Notes: generated from the letters alone by a model not told the origin. Positions 45,661-58,240 are shown, numbered from the stretch's first letter. The stretch: DNA of 64,000 bases from Kingdonia uniflora (GCA_014058105.1 JACGCM010002331.1:124001-188000); one strand, 5' to 3'. Numbers and translations: made by a program.

Positions 45661-45988
45661 GAGGAAGTAGAAGCTGCAGTGTTTATACCAAATAATGCAC
45701 CCAGGGTCTTGAAATTACTTAATTTAGAGACCGATGCTGACAGGATTGGTAAGTTATTCTCTTTGCCCTTTTTTTCTTGTGTTGTTCAATTTGCTTCTTT
45801 AACATGGTTTAAGTTATGTTTGCTTTGCATTAGTTTGACATCGTAACCGGTACTATAAGGATAAGAAGAAAGTTTACAACCAGCAAATTAAGGATTCAAA
45901 GAAAGTTTTTTCCAATGACTGTTTTGTTTGTGGTGAACCTCATATGGCAAAGACTACAAAATACTGTGCAGACTGTGGTAGTCCAATG
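45661..45988 (+). pseudogene. unrecognised two-exon gene fragment with a zinc-ribbon motif
   Basis: Exon 45661-45748 reads EEVEAAVFIPNNAPRVLKLL, then NLETDADRI, with a donor GTAAG. Exon 45834-45988 reads RNRYYKDKKKVYNQQIKDSK, then DCFVCGEPHMAKTTKYCADC and GSPM, with a donor GTATGG. Acceptor is TTTGCATTAG. Four Cys in two CxxC pairs, 14 residues apart, suggest a zinc ribbon. One stop occurs at the exon joint (TGA, possibly from CGA). The family was not recognised. It might be part of the same locus as the bHLH exons or an unrelated fragment. Confidence 0.45.
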
Positions 45989-47840
45989 GTATGGATTTTT
46001 ATAAGGCTTGCAAAGGATTTTTGAATTGCATGAACTACTAAATAATATATCTATTCCTTTATATGTAGAAATTTATCATTTCAGACCAGCAACATTTAGG
46101 ACCTGGTGACGAAGAGGAAGGTTTACAATGGTTTCTAAAAATACAGAGGGAAAGGTTGACATGTGGTGAACATGGCTGCTTATCGTTTATTTTGGAGGCA
46201 AACATGGTTGCCCTGACTGAAACCTTCAATACGCAGGCCCAACCCTAAAATCTTGATCTATTTATGGCGTATGAGATCTTCAACAATATCTTTCACTCGC
46301 GAGTTCCTTGGAAAAAACACTCAGGTTGCTTTGAAGGAAAACGAATGCATTCGTCTGCAAGGACAAATTTAGTTTTATCTTTTCTACTTTTTACATGTCA
46401 CTTCGATCACCTCCAGTGTGACGCCTCAGCAGATCCAGCTAATATTTTGTAAATAATAACTTTAGGATGTAATAAAGCCTTGTAAAAAGTTTTGTTCGAG
46501 TTAAAAGACTACATTGTTATGATCTATTACCATTGTAATGATTTGGGCACGTATATGTATTTGATTAGATCTCTATTTCTCTCCACCATTGAAAAATTAG
46601 CAATTTGAGAAACTATGAACACTAGACAATTAATTGTACGCATAGATAATTTGGTTTATCTTTCTCAAACGTATTGAAGTTGTAAAAAAGTTTTTATTAT
46701 AGTGAAGATCCATGTCTACCTACATAAACTACTTACAATTTGTATTAGTACCTAGAATTCAGCTAATTGATGCATTTCAATGGATGAGATTAGCTCGAGT
46801 ACTATGCAAAAATCTTCGAAAGAGGTCTAAGAAACAAATAGATGGCATTGCGTTCATCTGTCTCTGGACAGCATATAAACTCGATGTGCTATGCTGTGAT
46901 CTCTGGACAGCGCAACAATTTTTATTTTATTTTTTTTAACAGTGTACTTTGTTTATGCTAAAGAAAACAAACGCATATAAACTCGATCTTTTTTATTTCT
47001 ATTGGTTTTTTAACAATGCCAATATATTGTAAATAACATGTAAGAATTACCAATTCTAAACACCGTTTTCCCAACAAAAAAATAATGAAAAACTATTGTT
47101 GGCAAACGCGTGCCTGCTAGTATAACCTAATAAAGGTTAAGTCTTGTAACCTATAAAGAGAAATCATTAATCAATAATATCTTTACTCCTCTAATGTCTA
47201 TGTTATGATTATCTAGTAGAATATAGTATTATCCAACACGTTATCATCACTGCGAAGAGCTAGTGGATCAGAAGGGATAAAAAAGGCTTTCCAACAAACG
47301 TTTTTTTAATTTTTTAGCATTGCAGAGAGGTATTTTTTACCCAATTTCGTTTTTAATGTATTAATTACTTGATCAATCACATAAGATATGTAGATATGTG
47401 TTTAAGAATTAATATTTTTTTTTTTTCAAAATTATTAAAGCTATTTTAGTATTTCTATTACCCTTTCCCAAAGGGAAATTTTAAACTAAAATAAAGATAG
47501 TTGTGGTTATCGGATTGACGCACTATTAATTTTGTTATGTAGCCTACTTCATAACGATCATATCCATATATTAAACGTCTCCGGGAGATGTCCCTGTTTA
47601 TGGAAAAATAGCGTGGAAACTAGGTAGTTTACAGCCAAAAACTAATTTTTAAACGGCGTATTAGGTCATGACGTCAGCTAGGGTTTATTTATTTATATTT
47701 TATTTTTTAAAATAATTATTAAATCATGATGACGTCATCAGATCCAGATCCATTTCATGGAAACTAGACCTGGATCGGACCTGATCTGTAAAATTATATC
47801 ATATTTGATTTACTGACGTGGCAGGGACTGGGCCTATAGT
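45989..47840. other. no gene recognised
   Basis: AT-rich host sequence. A decayed reading near 46080-46450 may belong to the preceding fragment, but no domain was seen. Repeats of TGACGTCA-type words occur near 47670-47740. Confidence 0.5.
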
Positions 47841-47960
47841 AAAATGTTCCAAGGGCACGTGGCATGTGGACCCACAAGTGCTGACGTGTCAATGGCATAT
47901 GGTAGTGGGACCTACACATGCTAACATGTCAAGGATATGTGGCAATAGGGCCCACACATG
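47841..47960. repeat. tandem repeat, three units of 40 bp
   Basis: Units 47841-47880, 47881-47920 and 47921-47960, each ending GGNCCNACANATG or close to it (CCCACAAGTG, CCTACACATG, CCCACACATG). They contain words such as CACGTGGC and ACGTGTCA. Confidence 0.85.
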
Positions 47961-47969
47961 CACTATAAT

Positions 47970-48072
47970 AGTGACACTTGTCACAACAGGATGATGACAG
48001 GTGGCAGCATTATTCACTGACATGTGGTAGTATTGTTCACTGACACGTGTCATCACTATTCAGTGACACGTG
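47970..48072. repeat. 23-bp tandem array with CACGTG-like cores, left part
   Basis: The core (ACTTG, AGGTG, ATGTG, ACGTG, ACGTG) recurs at 47976, 47999, 48022, 48045 and 48068, exactly 23 bp apart. Element D is inserted at the last core. The array resumes after D with ACGTG at 59107 (the target duplicate) and 59130. Confidence 0.85.
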
Positions 48073-48550
48073 TGTAGTAGTATATTCTCCATATTCGATA
48101 AGGAGAAGCAAGTACAATCATGTCGAAGGTATGTGATCATTCGAGAAGATGTCAAAGGCGCGCCTACGTATCTCGACCCTTTACAGTAACAGTTACACTT
48201 GGCCAAATAGAGTCGTTCCACACGATCCGCGAAGTTCGCCCACCACCCAGGAAATTAGGAGGGAAATTATTTGTAGGTGTTTGTATCCATTATAAATACA
48301 GCCAGAGCTTAGAACCACATGGACAGATATTTTTTCACTGTCATTCTTTAACTTTACTTGTTAAACCTCTCTACGATTGTAATAACCTAGCACATATTGG
48401 ATTTATTCTCAAAAATCCTCCTCGAGGTCGTTGTTTTTCTCTGATTTCCCTGAGTTTCTACGTAAAATTTATTGTGTTATAGCTTAGAATTGCAATCTCC
48501 TTAGTAAAGTATTGGCGAAGTTTACCATCAGGGAAAATACGTCATTACAA
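48073..48550 (+). repeat. 5' LTR of element D
   Basis: 478 bp, TGTAGTAGTATATTC...CATTACA, with TATA box TATAAATAC at 48291-48299. Confidence 0.92.
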
Positions 48551-48552
48551 TT

Positions 48553-48570
48553 GGCACCATCTCTGGGAAA
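48553..48570 (+). promoter_or_regulatory. primer binding site of element D
   Basis: TGGCACCATCTCTGGGAA, two bases after the LTR. Its first bases agree with the A and B sites (TGGCACCGTC); the tRNA was not identified. Confidence 0.7.
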
Positions 48571-48622
48571 TCCACTTTTTCTTTACCAAATCACATTTTA
48601 CACCATCATTTCTATTACCAAC

Positions 48623-49800
48623 ATGAACTTAAGAAGTTCTTCCAGTAATCAGCAAAATAATGAAGACATTCCCGTCACCGTCTTGCCAGAGACCGTTGAT
48701 TTGCACAATACTGTTATCGAGCTTCAGAAGCAGATGGAATCTGACAGGAATCAACGACTCCAGGATCAGAGGATTTATGCTTAGGCCATCCAAGTTGATA
48801 AGGACGAGAGAAGGAAGGCCCTGGAATAACAAAGTCGAACTCACAATAAAGAAATAGAAAATCTGTGAAGACACCAAGATCGATTCACTAATCCCCAAGG
48901 ATCACCTCCTCAAGCCCGAAGTGATCATCGATCCAGAGCTTCCCTAAGGGATAACATACTAAGGGAAGAATGAAATTGAACCTCAAGATCCCGATTGAGG
49001 AATCTAGATAGAGCATCCCGACATTTCGGCCACACCATTCATGAAGGTTCGATAACCAGCTTCGCCCAGTTACAACGAATTTTTGAGTCAAACTATGCTT
49101 ATGCCAAAGAACACGAGATAATAGTGAACTCTCTTTTCTTTTCGAACAAGGGGCGAAGGAAACTTTAGCAAATTTTTACAAGCATTTCCTGCAAGAAATA
49201 AGGAAAATTATAAATTCAGATCCCAAGATTATTGTACCAGCGTTTACCTCTGCACTTCACATCAATTCAAAAGTTTGAAAAGAACTTACACTTCACAAAC
49301 CCAAAATAGTCACAGAAATTATCGATGTAGGGAATAACTACATTGAACTCGAATGATCCAAGAAAGATAAGATGAAAAGTGCTTCTATTATACATTCCAA
49401 TGACGTGCTCTCACCCCCACACTCAAAACTAGCAGCCAATGTTCCTGCCAAGCAGCGTGAGAGTTTCAACGACAACGTCAAAAAAAAAGACAAGAAAAAA
49501 GATCGACCCGTCCCAGTCTTGCCTCCTATGACGACCACCCTGCCAGCAATCTTACCGATATTAAGAGGAGATGAACTCTTTCGAGAAGCACAAAAGATTC
49601 CAGACATCTCAAATAAACCTTTATGCCAGTATCATAATGCTCATAGCCATGAGATTGACAACTTTTATTCCCTGATATGAATTTTCAACGTATTGTACTG
49701 GCAAGGAGGCACCAAGAGTACGTGATTGATGTCCATAAGTTTCTCGAGGAAGAAACAAAAAGAAAAGAAATCGAATAAGAACAAGGCCAAGGTTAATCTC
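48623..49800 (+). pseudogene. gag of element D
   Basis: ATG at 48623 (MNLRSSSSNQQNNEDIPVTV). A helical charged region follows (VIELQKQMESDRNQRLQDQR), then SITSFAQLQRIFESNYAYAK and FYKHFLQEIRKIINSDPKII. Next is a Lys-rich part (NDNVKKKDKKKDRPVPVLPP), and CQYHNAHSHEIDNFYSLI near 49620. The last block stands where Tat gag proteins carry a CxxH...H zinc-binding motif. Stops interrupt the frame at several points, mostly CAA/CAG/CGA-to-stop type. Confidence 0.75.
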
Positions 49801-52800
49801 GACATCTTTACTTGATCGAGATTGAGAAAAGCAAGAAATGAAAGAAGGATTACAGAATCACGTCCTGTTGCAAGATGACATCTTTAGAAAAATCTGCTAA
49901 ACTTTAACCCAGCTTTAGCAAAGCCAAATGTCCATATCACATTTCCTTTGAAGATTACAACACTAGCCAAGTCAAATACCCCCACCCCACCCATGACATC
50001 CCCTTGGTGATAATGCTCAAAGTTGAGCAGGATTATTTACACACACTTCTTGTTGACACGGGAAATACAACTGATGTACTATTCAAAAGAGCAAATATTC
50101 AATCAAAGCTTCAACCACATCCATTATAGGCTTTAATGGTTCCAAGGAATCAACCTTGGGAGAGATCACACTGCCTGTTAAAGCTGGACCAGAGGCTACA
50201 TTCATCAAATTCATTATTATTAATATTGAATCAAAATATTTGGGGATCTTAGGAAGAAGTTAGCTCCACTCCATTAAAGCAGTACCTTCGATATATCATA
50301 TGGCATTAAATTTTCCAACAGATCATGGAGTCAATGAAATCAAAAGGAGTCAAGCCGTGGCACAAATGTGCGAAAACATTACCAATAATTCTTATGCATC
50401 AAAACATCTAAAAGCATAGCTATTACAGAATGAACCACCCCCATCGTTAATTCGAGTAGCATGATACTGAGGTTGTTGAATCCGTAGAGCTAGATAGTTC
50501 GGGGATAAACACTTTTATTGGAACTCAACTATCATCAGAAGAATGAGAAACCATACTTCAGCTTTTAAAGAAAAATGTCGATGTCTTTGCATGATCTTTT
50601 CAAGAGATGCCAGGAATTGATCTTTCCATTGCATGCTATAAGTTAAACCTTGTATTAGACAGCAAGGTAGTAGTACAGAAGCGTCGCAACTTAGCCCCCA
50701 GGCTCTGAGAGGTAGTTAATGAAGAAATTCAAATTACTTCGTGTTGGGTTCATTCGATAAGATAAATATCCAAAGTGGGTCTCAAACATCCTCGTTGTCC
50801 CGAAGAAGAACAGAAAAATCAGAGTCAGTGTAGATTTCACTGAGCCAAATAAGTTCACACCGAAGGATAACTTTCCCCTTCCGTTAAATCCTCACCACCT
50901 TCCTAGCAGGACATGAACTTCTTTCAATGATGGATACAACATCCAGGTATAATCAAGTTCATCTCACCAAAGAAGATCAAGAAAAGATAGCAATCGTAAT
51001 GAAATGAGGCTTCTACTGTTACACGGTCATGGCTTTTAGATTAAAAAATACGGGAGCAACATACCAAAAGCTCGTTACAAAAATGTTTAAAGATCACTTG
51101 GGAAAAATCATGGGGGTATAAATCAACGACATGATCTGTAAAAGCCTGAAACAAAAAGATCATTGCAGCAATCTCCAAACAATCTTCGACATCCTTCAAA
51201 CTTACCGACTAAAATTAACCCCAGAAAAATGCCAATTCAGAGTTGCCTCTGGAAAATTCTTAGGGCATCTAGTCAGTAAGAGGGAAATCAAAATCGATCC
51301 TGCATAAATCAAATCCCTCATGGCCATACCATCATCACGTACCAAGAAAGACCAAAAACATGCCGGCAAGGTTGCAGCACTCCACCGATTCATCTCTAAG
51401 TCATCTGATCGATGCAAAATTATTTACCTCCTTCTTCATGGGAACCCATCCCCAATGACAAAGAAATAGCCTAAAGAAATTATTTGGAACTCTGAATGTG
51501 AGTTGGCCTTCGAAGATCTTAAAAGATACTTGGGGCATCCTCCCATAATGAATACTCCTGTTGATGGAAAAATTTTAACAATGTATTTATCTACAACATA
51601 AGATTTCGTCAGTTCTGTTCTTATTCAAGAAGATGACGAAGTTGAGAAATCTATCTAATTCATCAGCAAAACACTCATGCCTGCTGAAAAAAGATACACA
51701 ACAACTAAAAAGCAGCTGCTAGCCCTAGTCTACAGTTCCCAATGACTTTGACCTTATTTCCAAACACACCCCCATCAAGGTGATCACTAAATTCCCCCTT
51801 AAACTAGTATTTTCCACAAAAGAGAAGTCCAGAAGTGCCCAGCAGTGGTCAGTTTACCTCAGAGAGTATGACATCTCCTTCGAGCCTCAAATATCGATCA
51901 AAGTACAAGCAGTCGCTAATTTTTTAACCAACTTTCCTGTCAAAGATCCAGAATGGGAGGAGCCCAAAGAAATGCTGACAAATGATTCAATTACAAAACT
52001 AGACGTATGGCTAAAGAGTAGAGGATGAAGACCCTTTACAGATGGCTCTACTGAACCACGAGGGTCCGGAATTGGCATTGTTCTAGTAATACCCTCCAAC
52101 CATAGAATTGAAAAAGCAATCAAACTCAAGTTCTATGCAACAAATAATAAAACAGAGAATGAAGCTATCGTACATGGTTTAGATTACACCTTGACACTTG
52201 GAGCAGAAGAAATAGCAGTCTACGTGGATTCATTGTTAGTGGCCAACCATTACAACAAAACATTCAAAACATCATGAAAAATGGTTGATTAGGTCGCACT
52301 GGTCGAAGAAAAAATGAAACACTTAAGACAGTAACAATTTCATATCTACCTAGAGCCGAAAACCGCCATGCCGATGCAATAACATACATCGCCGCCATAC
52401 TCGAGGACGGTGAGAAGGGGACATTGGAGATTGAAGTTATCAAATATTCTAGTCTCGATACAAGTCGTACCATGCAAATTCAAGTTGCCGAAGATGAAAA
52501 CCCTAAAAATTGGAGAAGATCATTCCCCATATACTTCAATTCCAGCACCCTCCCTGAAAACAAAGAAGAAGCTCGATCCTTGTTGGTAAAATGTTCCCGG
52601 TTCACAGCCTAGCGAGGAGTCTTATACCGCATTACTAGTGAAGGCCTACTAGTCAAATGTATCTCGTAAAAACAAGCTCAAGTAAAAATTCAAGAACTTC
52701 ACGAAGGAATTTGTGCCGCACACATTTCATGACGGTCGTTAGCACATCCAGCATTCACACAGGTTTTATACTGGCCGAAGATGCAACATGACTATGAAGA

Positions 52801-53705
52801 TTTCGTCATAAAATACATCAAATGCCAGATCTATGATTAAGATATTAAAAGTCCATCCCTTGACTTACATGTCAGTAATATCCTTTGGCCATTCAAAAGA
52901 TGGGCAGTTAACATTATTTGTCCCTTTTACCCAGCATCAAACAACATAAAGTTTGTTCTTGTAGCTACAGACAACTTCACAAAGTGGGTCGAAGCTGTAC
53001 CACTATGTCACACTGATGAAAATGAAGTTATCAAATTCCTCTAGGAGCACATCAACACAAGATTTGGTTGTCTGCAGATAATAAGATCAGATAATGGGAA
53101 ACAGTTTATCAGTAACAAACTCCTCAACTTCTTCAATAAATGCAAGACCAGTTGACTACTTTGATACCTTATTATCCCCAGGAAAATAACCAAGTCGAAG
53201 CTATCAATAAAAGAAGGGCAGATGGACTGAAGAACTACTTAGTGTTTTATGGGCTTATAAAACCATACCTCAAACATCCACAGGCTGCACACCATTTATA
53301 ATGGCCTTTAGCAATGATGTTGGGATCCCCTCAGACCTCGACTTCCCAACTGCTAGAAGAAAAGTCATGGATGAAGAAAATGATCTTGGACTTCTCTGTA
53401 ATCTCAATTGGATTGAAGAAACTTTAGATCAAGCAATTGCAAACTTGGGGAAATACCATGACACTCTTAGAAAAACATACAACAAGAAGGTGAGAAAGCA
53501 TACATTCGACATCGATAATCTTGTACTTTGACGAATTCAAGATAGTACTCAAACTAAGAACTCTGGCAAGTTATCTGAAAATTGGGAAGAGCCTTACATT
53601 ATCAGTGGCAAGAACGACAGCTATACATACTAGTTGATAACTAAAAATGAAGTACAACTCGAGTTCCCATGGATCACAGCCCATCTGAAGATGTCCTACA
53701 GATAA
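49801..53705 (+). pseudogene. pol of element D (protease, RT, two RNase H, integrase)
   Basis: Protease: LKVEQDYLHTLLVDTGNTTD at about 50010-50070. RT: VSNILVVPKKNRKIRVSVDF (about 50780), with the catalytic box reduced to INDM (about 51125), then FRVASGKFLGHLVSK. RNase H: FISKTLMPAEKRYTTTKKQL and VKVITKFPLKLVFSTKEKSR. Second RNase H (about 52030-52260): FTDGSTEPRGSGIGIVLVIP and YATNNKTENEAIVHG. Integrase: core at 52720-53180, then STGCTPFIMAFSNDVGIPSD and the end LEFPWITAHLKMSYR at 53705. Many stops; the RT box lacks its first Asp. No activity is expected. Confidence 0.88.
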
Positions 53706-54248
53706 AAGCTATAATATATTTCATTTATCTTCAATAAAGGATTTTTTTCTTTCCCCTCATTACGACATCAAATTCTACATTCTTTCTTTTGACACAACTT
53801 AAACAAGTATTTGTCAAAACTAAGTTTTCATTTCTTAATTCGACAAACAAATATCCAATTCAAGGGAAAACTATTTAACATTATTACTAACTCGACAACA
53901 CATAACATGGTTGTCTCTTCATAAACCAGATATTCCATAGAGGAAAATCATATGGTAAACATTTCTCAGTCGAAAACACCATCGTATGGCCATCCTACAC
54001 AAATCAAGTCATATACATACCAATGGTACATTTTGCAAACATCTAACATTTAGTATGTCATACTATCAATGATCTCGAATCAAGCACTTGGTATTTATTC
54101 AGAAATATCATGCATCGACTACTTAGTTATCAAAAATCAATACTTCAAAAATATATGTATATCATTTGGTAAAAATTCCAAAGAGTTATTTATCAACATA
54201 TCTAAATGATTGTCAGGTCCCATCAACCACTTGTACAATAAAATTAAC
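53706..54248. other. convergent 3' region of element D, no gene seen
   Basis: It lies between the stops of pol (+) and the antisense gene (-). Sequence similarity to 1851-2396 in C is visible, and there is no tandem array. Confidence 0.6.
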
Positions 54249-57200
54249 TTAAATAAAAAATAGTTTTTCAGTTCCAACAATATACTTCTCTAGAGGAGGG
54301 ATTGGGATCACATCTTTAACCGGAGGCCCAGGCGTTTGATCATCCAGTACTTCTCCTTGCACTGCAGCTTCAAAAAGGGTCAGAGCAGGATCAGTTACCT
54401 CGACAACCTCATCTTCAGCATCCAAATTGCCAAAGTTCTGACCAGCAGCAGCGGTAAGACATTTGAAAACGTCTTTCCTCTCCTCCATGGCATTGAACTC
54501 CTTATTAAAGTTTGCCTTCATCCATTTCAGCGAGTCAATAAGATGACGATCAGCTTCAACAAGAGCTTTGACCTTTTCTTCCAACATAGATTTATGAATA
54601 GACAAAATCTATTCGCGAACATCATTTTCAAAATTGGACTTTTGAAAAGCCAGGGCCTCCTTCGACTCTAATCTGCATGATCTCCTTCCTCTTCTCTCCC
54701 AGACACATCTTCTTGGTGTCTCTAATGGCGGCCTCCTTTGACTTGGCCACCCCAACCTTCATCTTCTCCAGCTTAATCTCAAGTTCTTCCTTCTTAGCCT
54801 CCAGTTCCTTTTCGATGTTCTTGGAATTAAGGAGCTCATAAGCAAGGCTCTGCTCACTAGGCATCTGCGTCTTCGCATCGGGAAGGAGTTTCTTGATCTA
54901 CATCAGAGCACAACAATAAAACCTCGATAAAGGCACCAAATACATCATACGAGTCAAGGCATGAAAGTTTCTAACCAGATTTATCGTGCAGTTCCCTTCG
55001 ATGAAGAAGGTCGACAAGCTCTCAGTTCCAACTAAAAAGTCAAAAAAAAATTCCTCAAGAGAGCCTTTCCCCATAATAAAAAAGCTTAATAGTTCACTGG
55101 GTCTACTCGTAGGAACCACCAAACTTCCCACCATATTTCGACTTGGTTAAGTTGAGGGAATTCTTCTTCCCCACTGCAGCTTTCTATTACTTAATAATGG
55201 CCGACTTCGGTGGTCGGCCTTCTAGGACAGTTGCATTCCCAGACCCCGCAGCTTTAACATTACCCCCTTCTTCATTGGAGAGTGTCGAGACAACCTCTTT
55301 GGCGGGTGAAAAGGGGAAGGGGGAGGGATGGCGGCCATTTTTTCTTTTGTTCCCCCTGAAACCCCCACTGAGCAATGCCTCTGCCTCAGCAGCTGTAGAG
55401 TCCATCGTGTACCCACTCAGTGTAGGATTCTCGAGTGGGATACTTGTCTTCGCAGCTCTCTTCTTTTTGGCCCACATTTTACAGTCGATCAGAAGGATTT
55501 TTGAACCTTTAGTTTGAGCTTTTTTAATCCCAAATTCTTGGAACAATCCTTCAACCTTCTCTTGGTCTGTAACTAGAATATCGAGTCGGATGTAATAATT
55601 GCTCCTTAAGTTATACAACCTCTCTTGAACCTTCGAATCTCTATCAATCTCCTTTAGCACTGCACAAAGAAAGAGGACAGTTAGCACATAGTCAACTTGA
55701 ACAAGCAATACAAACGTTCGACAGCATATAATATTTTGAGAAGTACAAACCAAGATGGAAACTCTTCCTTTTCAGAGCCTCCCCTAGCTCTTTAGGGTCG
55801 AACTAATAGTTCCACGAGACAAGGTGAAGATCGGCAAAGTACTCCCCCCCCCCCCACCATCTCATAAAATAAGGGTCTCTTCAGAAATCTAGCCAAGTAC
55901 TTATAGCCAACTTTATGAGGATTCTGTTTGAGTGTGTGGTAAGCACACAAATCATCTACAGAAATTAGCTACTCCTCCTTCTCTTCTAGCCGACTATTTA
56001 TCACTACCACAATCCTTAAAAGGACATATGCATTTGGATTGAACTGACCAGTGGCAACATCAAAGAAGTTTAAAATTTTCTTTTGGTCAGCTCGAAGAGG
56101 CAACTCAGCCCCTTCTATCTGTTCTAGATGGACGAGAATACCATCCATTAGGAGGTTTTGATCAGTCATTTCCCAATGATACTCCTCCAGCCTAATATCT
56201 TCCGGAATACCATACTTCAACTTGAAATTCAATATTTCATTGGTCTCTGGAACCTCCCCATCATACTCCATATCTTCCTTACCTCCTTCACCACTCCCAC
56301 CAACACAATCTTCCCTATCAATCGCCTGACATTCATGATCCACATCGGTGTATGTCCTCGACCCATCTGATACCACAATAAGCCTATCCTTCAACTTAAG
56401 CCGATTTAAGTCAACAATCTTTACACTATTCAACCCCACCCTGTACTTCCCACCAAATTCTTGTACCCAGGTAGTGACATCAATTACTAATGGTTCTGCA
56501 TCAGCAAGATTATCAAAAATTCCCTCTACATCAATATCTGGGCATTTAGCATTTTAAACTAGTTCAAAATATAATACTATCTTCGACATCAGCAAGATAT
56601 AATACTATCTTCGACATCTTTTCTTCTATCTGTTATAAAAATCTAACGTCGACATCTTTTTATTTCGAGAGTTACTTTTTTACCATCACACTTTCTCTTG
56701 AAGTTTTTCAACAGAGACAAAGCTTCTCGAAGACGCTTTGGTTTCCCACTAAAAAGGAGATCACATACAAATTTTTACATTTTTCGTTATCTCCGGCGCC
56801 CAATCCGGCAATATACGGCGTACATTTAACAAAATCCTTTGCCAATAATTCCACAACTTCCAAATACCTCCATTGTCTTAGTAATCCCCTAAACCGCACC
56901 GTAACACTTACGGTACCCAAAAGTCATTCTCTTTCTACATCCTACCAAATCACCACAAACCCTTAAACCCCTCTATTCCCATACCACATACGACACCCTA
57001 TCCACAGCAAGAACATCTCAATTTTAACCCACCAAAAGGAAAACAAAGGAAAACCCTAAACACAGTTTTCTAAAATTCCTCCCCAAATACATTTCCATAC
57101 TCAAATTCCTTCTTCCATCACAAACATACAACTACTATCAACAATGGGTTTTAATCAATGATTACGCAAACAAACCAAAGCTTTGCATACAAGAAAAATA

Positions 57201-57385
57201 TAGACGTCATACCAACCTTGACGACATGTTGCTTGGATATCTCTCCCCTTTGCGATTTTGGCTCTTTCAACGAGAACACTAATCTCCTCCGTACCAATGT
57301 TAGAAACAGGAACAAAAGATGAGCAGAGAGAATAAGAAAACACAAACAAATTTTAAGAAAAAATAGATTATAAGCAATCGCCACT
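54249..57385 (-). pseudogene. antisense gene of element D, putative gypsy-type transposon protein with introns
   Basis: Minus strand. Exon 1 ends GTCAAG/GTTGGT (donor at 57216) and carries SNIGTEEISVLVERAKIAKG. The main exon starts near 56560 with CPDIDVEGIFDNLADAEPLV and an acidic segment. Next are ILNFFDVATGQFNPNAYVLL and [17 protein letters not shown] (the PF04195-like domain, about 55890-56090). Intron 2 is 55660-55750 (91 bp). A linker follows (RLYNLRSNYYIRLDILVTDQ, then KRAAKTSIPLENPTLSGYTM), then intron 3 at 54898-54975 (78 bp). A coiled coil follows (ELLNSKNIEKELEAKKEELE) and the end PPVKDVIPIPPLEKY at 54249. It is less broken than the copy in C. The function is unknown. Confidence 0.78.
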
Positions 57386-57391
57386 TATGAG

Positions 57392-57403
57392 GATATTTAT
57401 AGG
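57392..57403 (-). promoter_or_regulatory. TATA box of the antisense gene in D
   Basis: CCTATAAATATC on the minus strand, about 175 bp before the first splice donor, as in C. Confidence 0.6.
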
Positions 57404-58009
57404 CCCCACACGACTGTTCATCGCACCCCTTCGAGCCCCTTTGGCTTCTCGCCTAACATAATGTATGGTACATCTCTTCTCGAAGTCTTGAACCCTCTGT
57501 CTTCTAATAGCCAACAAACTGTCATACTATCGTTTTAAATCATCTAAATACATCACTACATCCTCTATTGTATCTATCTTCCCCAGTGCAGGTTTTACAT
57601 TCATAAGAAGAGCATGCACATTCAATTCCTTGTACCTTAATACATCACCTACAGGAACACATCTAGCCATTTTCAATAGATTTGACCAAATACCACCATA
57701 TATTTCCTTTTTTATCCACCCCCCATTTTTCAGGAATACTTATAACCATAATTTAAATTTTAAATTTTCCATTTATTCGATAACCTATCATCACTACTCG
57801 AACATCGATAAACATTGCATTCAATATTCTCATCACCTTTGAGACCTTCCACACAATGTTCAAGAATTTTTTCGATACTTGCAAGGTCGCATCATTTTTC
57901 TATAATTGTTTTCATGAAAATTTAAGTAGACCAAGTACAACAACAGGGTCGAAGAACTAAATAAGAAATCGATAAAAACACCTTTATACCATTGAATAAA
58001 TAGTTACAC
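57404..58009. other. spacer between the antisense units of D, no gene seen
   Basis: Matches 5634-6321 in C in part (GTTCATCGCACCCCTT shared). Confidence 0.5.
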
Positions 58010-58240
58010 ACCACGTGGATTGCAACTACGACAACGACTGGAATAGCTTCCCCAGCTAGCCCTGCCTACCATAGCATCTTCATCTTCCATCGTCGCGTAT
58101 GCTAACTCGTGAAGACACAATATTAATATGCTTTGCCGCCCTCAGAAGCACCTAGTGATACTAGCACCGGAAGATGAAATACAATTCAGCATGCTCCACT
58201 TCTAGCTCTGCCATTCCATTATATGATGGCTCAGTAGGTT
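58010..58240 (-). pseudogene. short antisense ORF of element D, decayed
   Basis: Minus strand in two frames: MPQPTEPSYNGMAELEVEHA, then LHELAYATMEDEDAMVGRAS and SRCRSCNPRG. The same pattern of acidic start and Cys/Arg end is seen in the intact 75-residue ORF of C (6322-6549). Stops and a frameshift break it. A TATA box lies upstream at 58318-58328. Confidence 0.5.

Noticed and set aside
46712..46939. 75-residue + strand frame after the zinc-ribbon fragment
   Set aside because: No recognisable domain, no splice context and AT-rich end; kept as non-genic.
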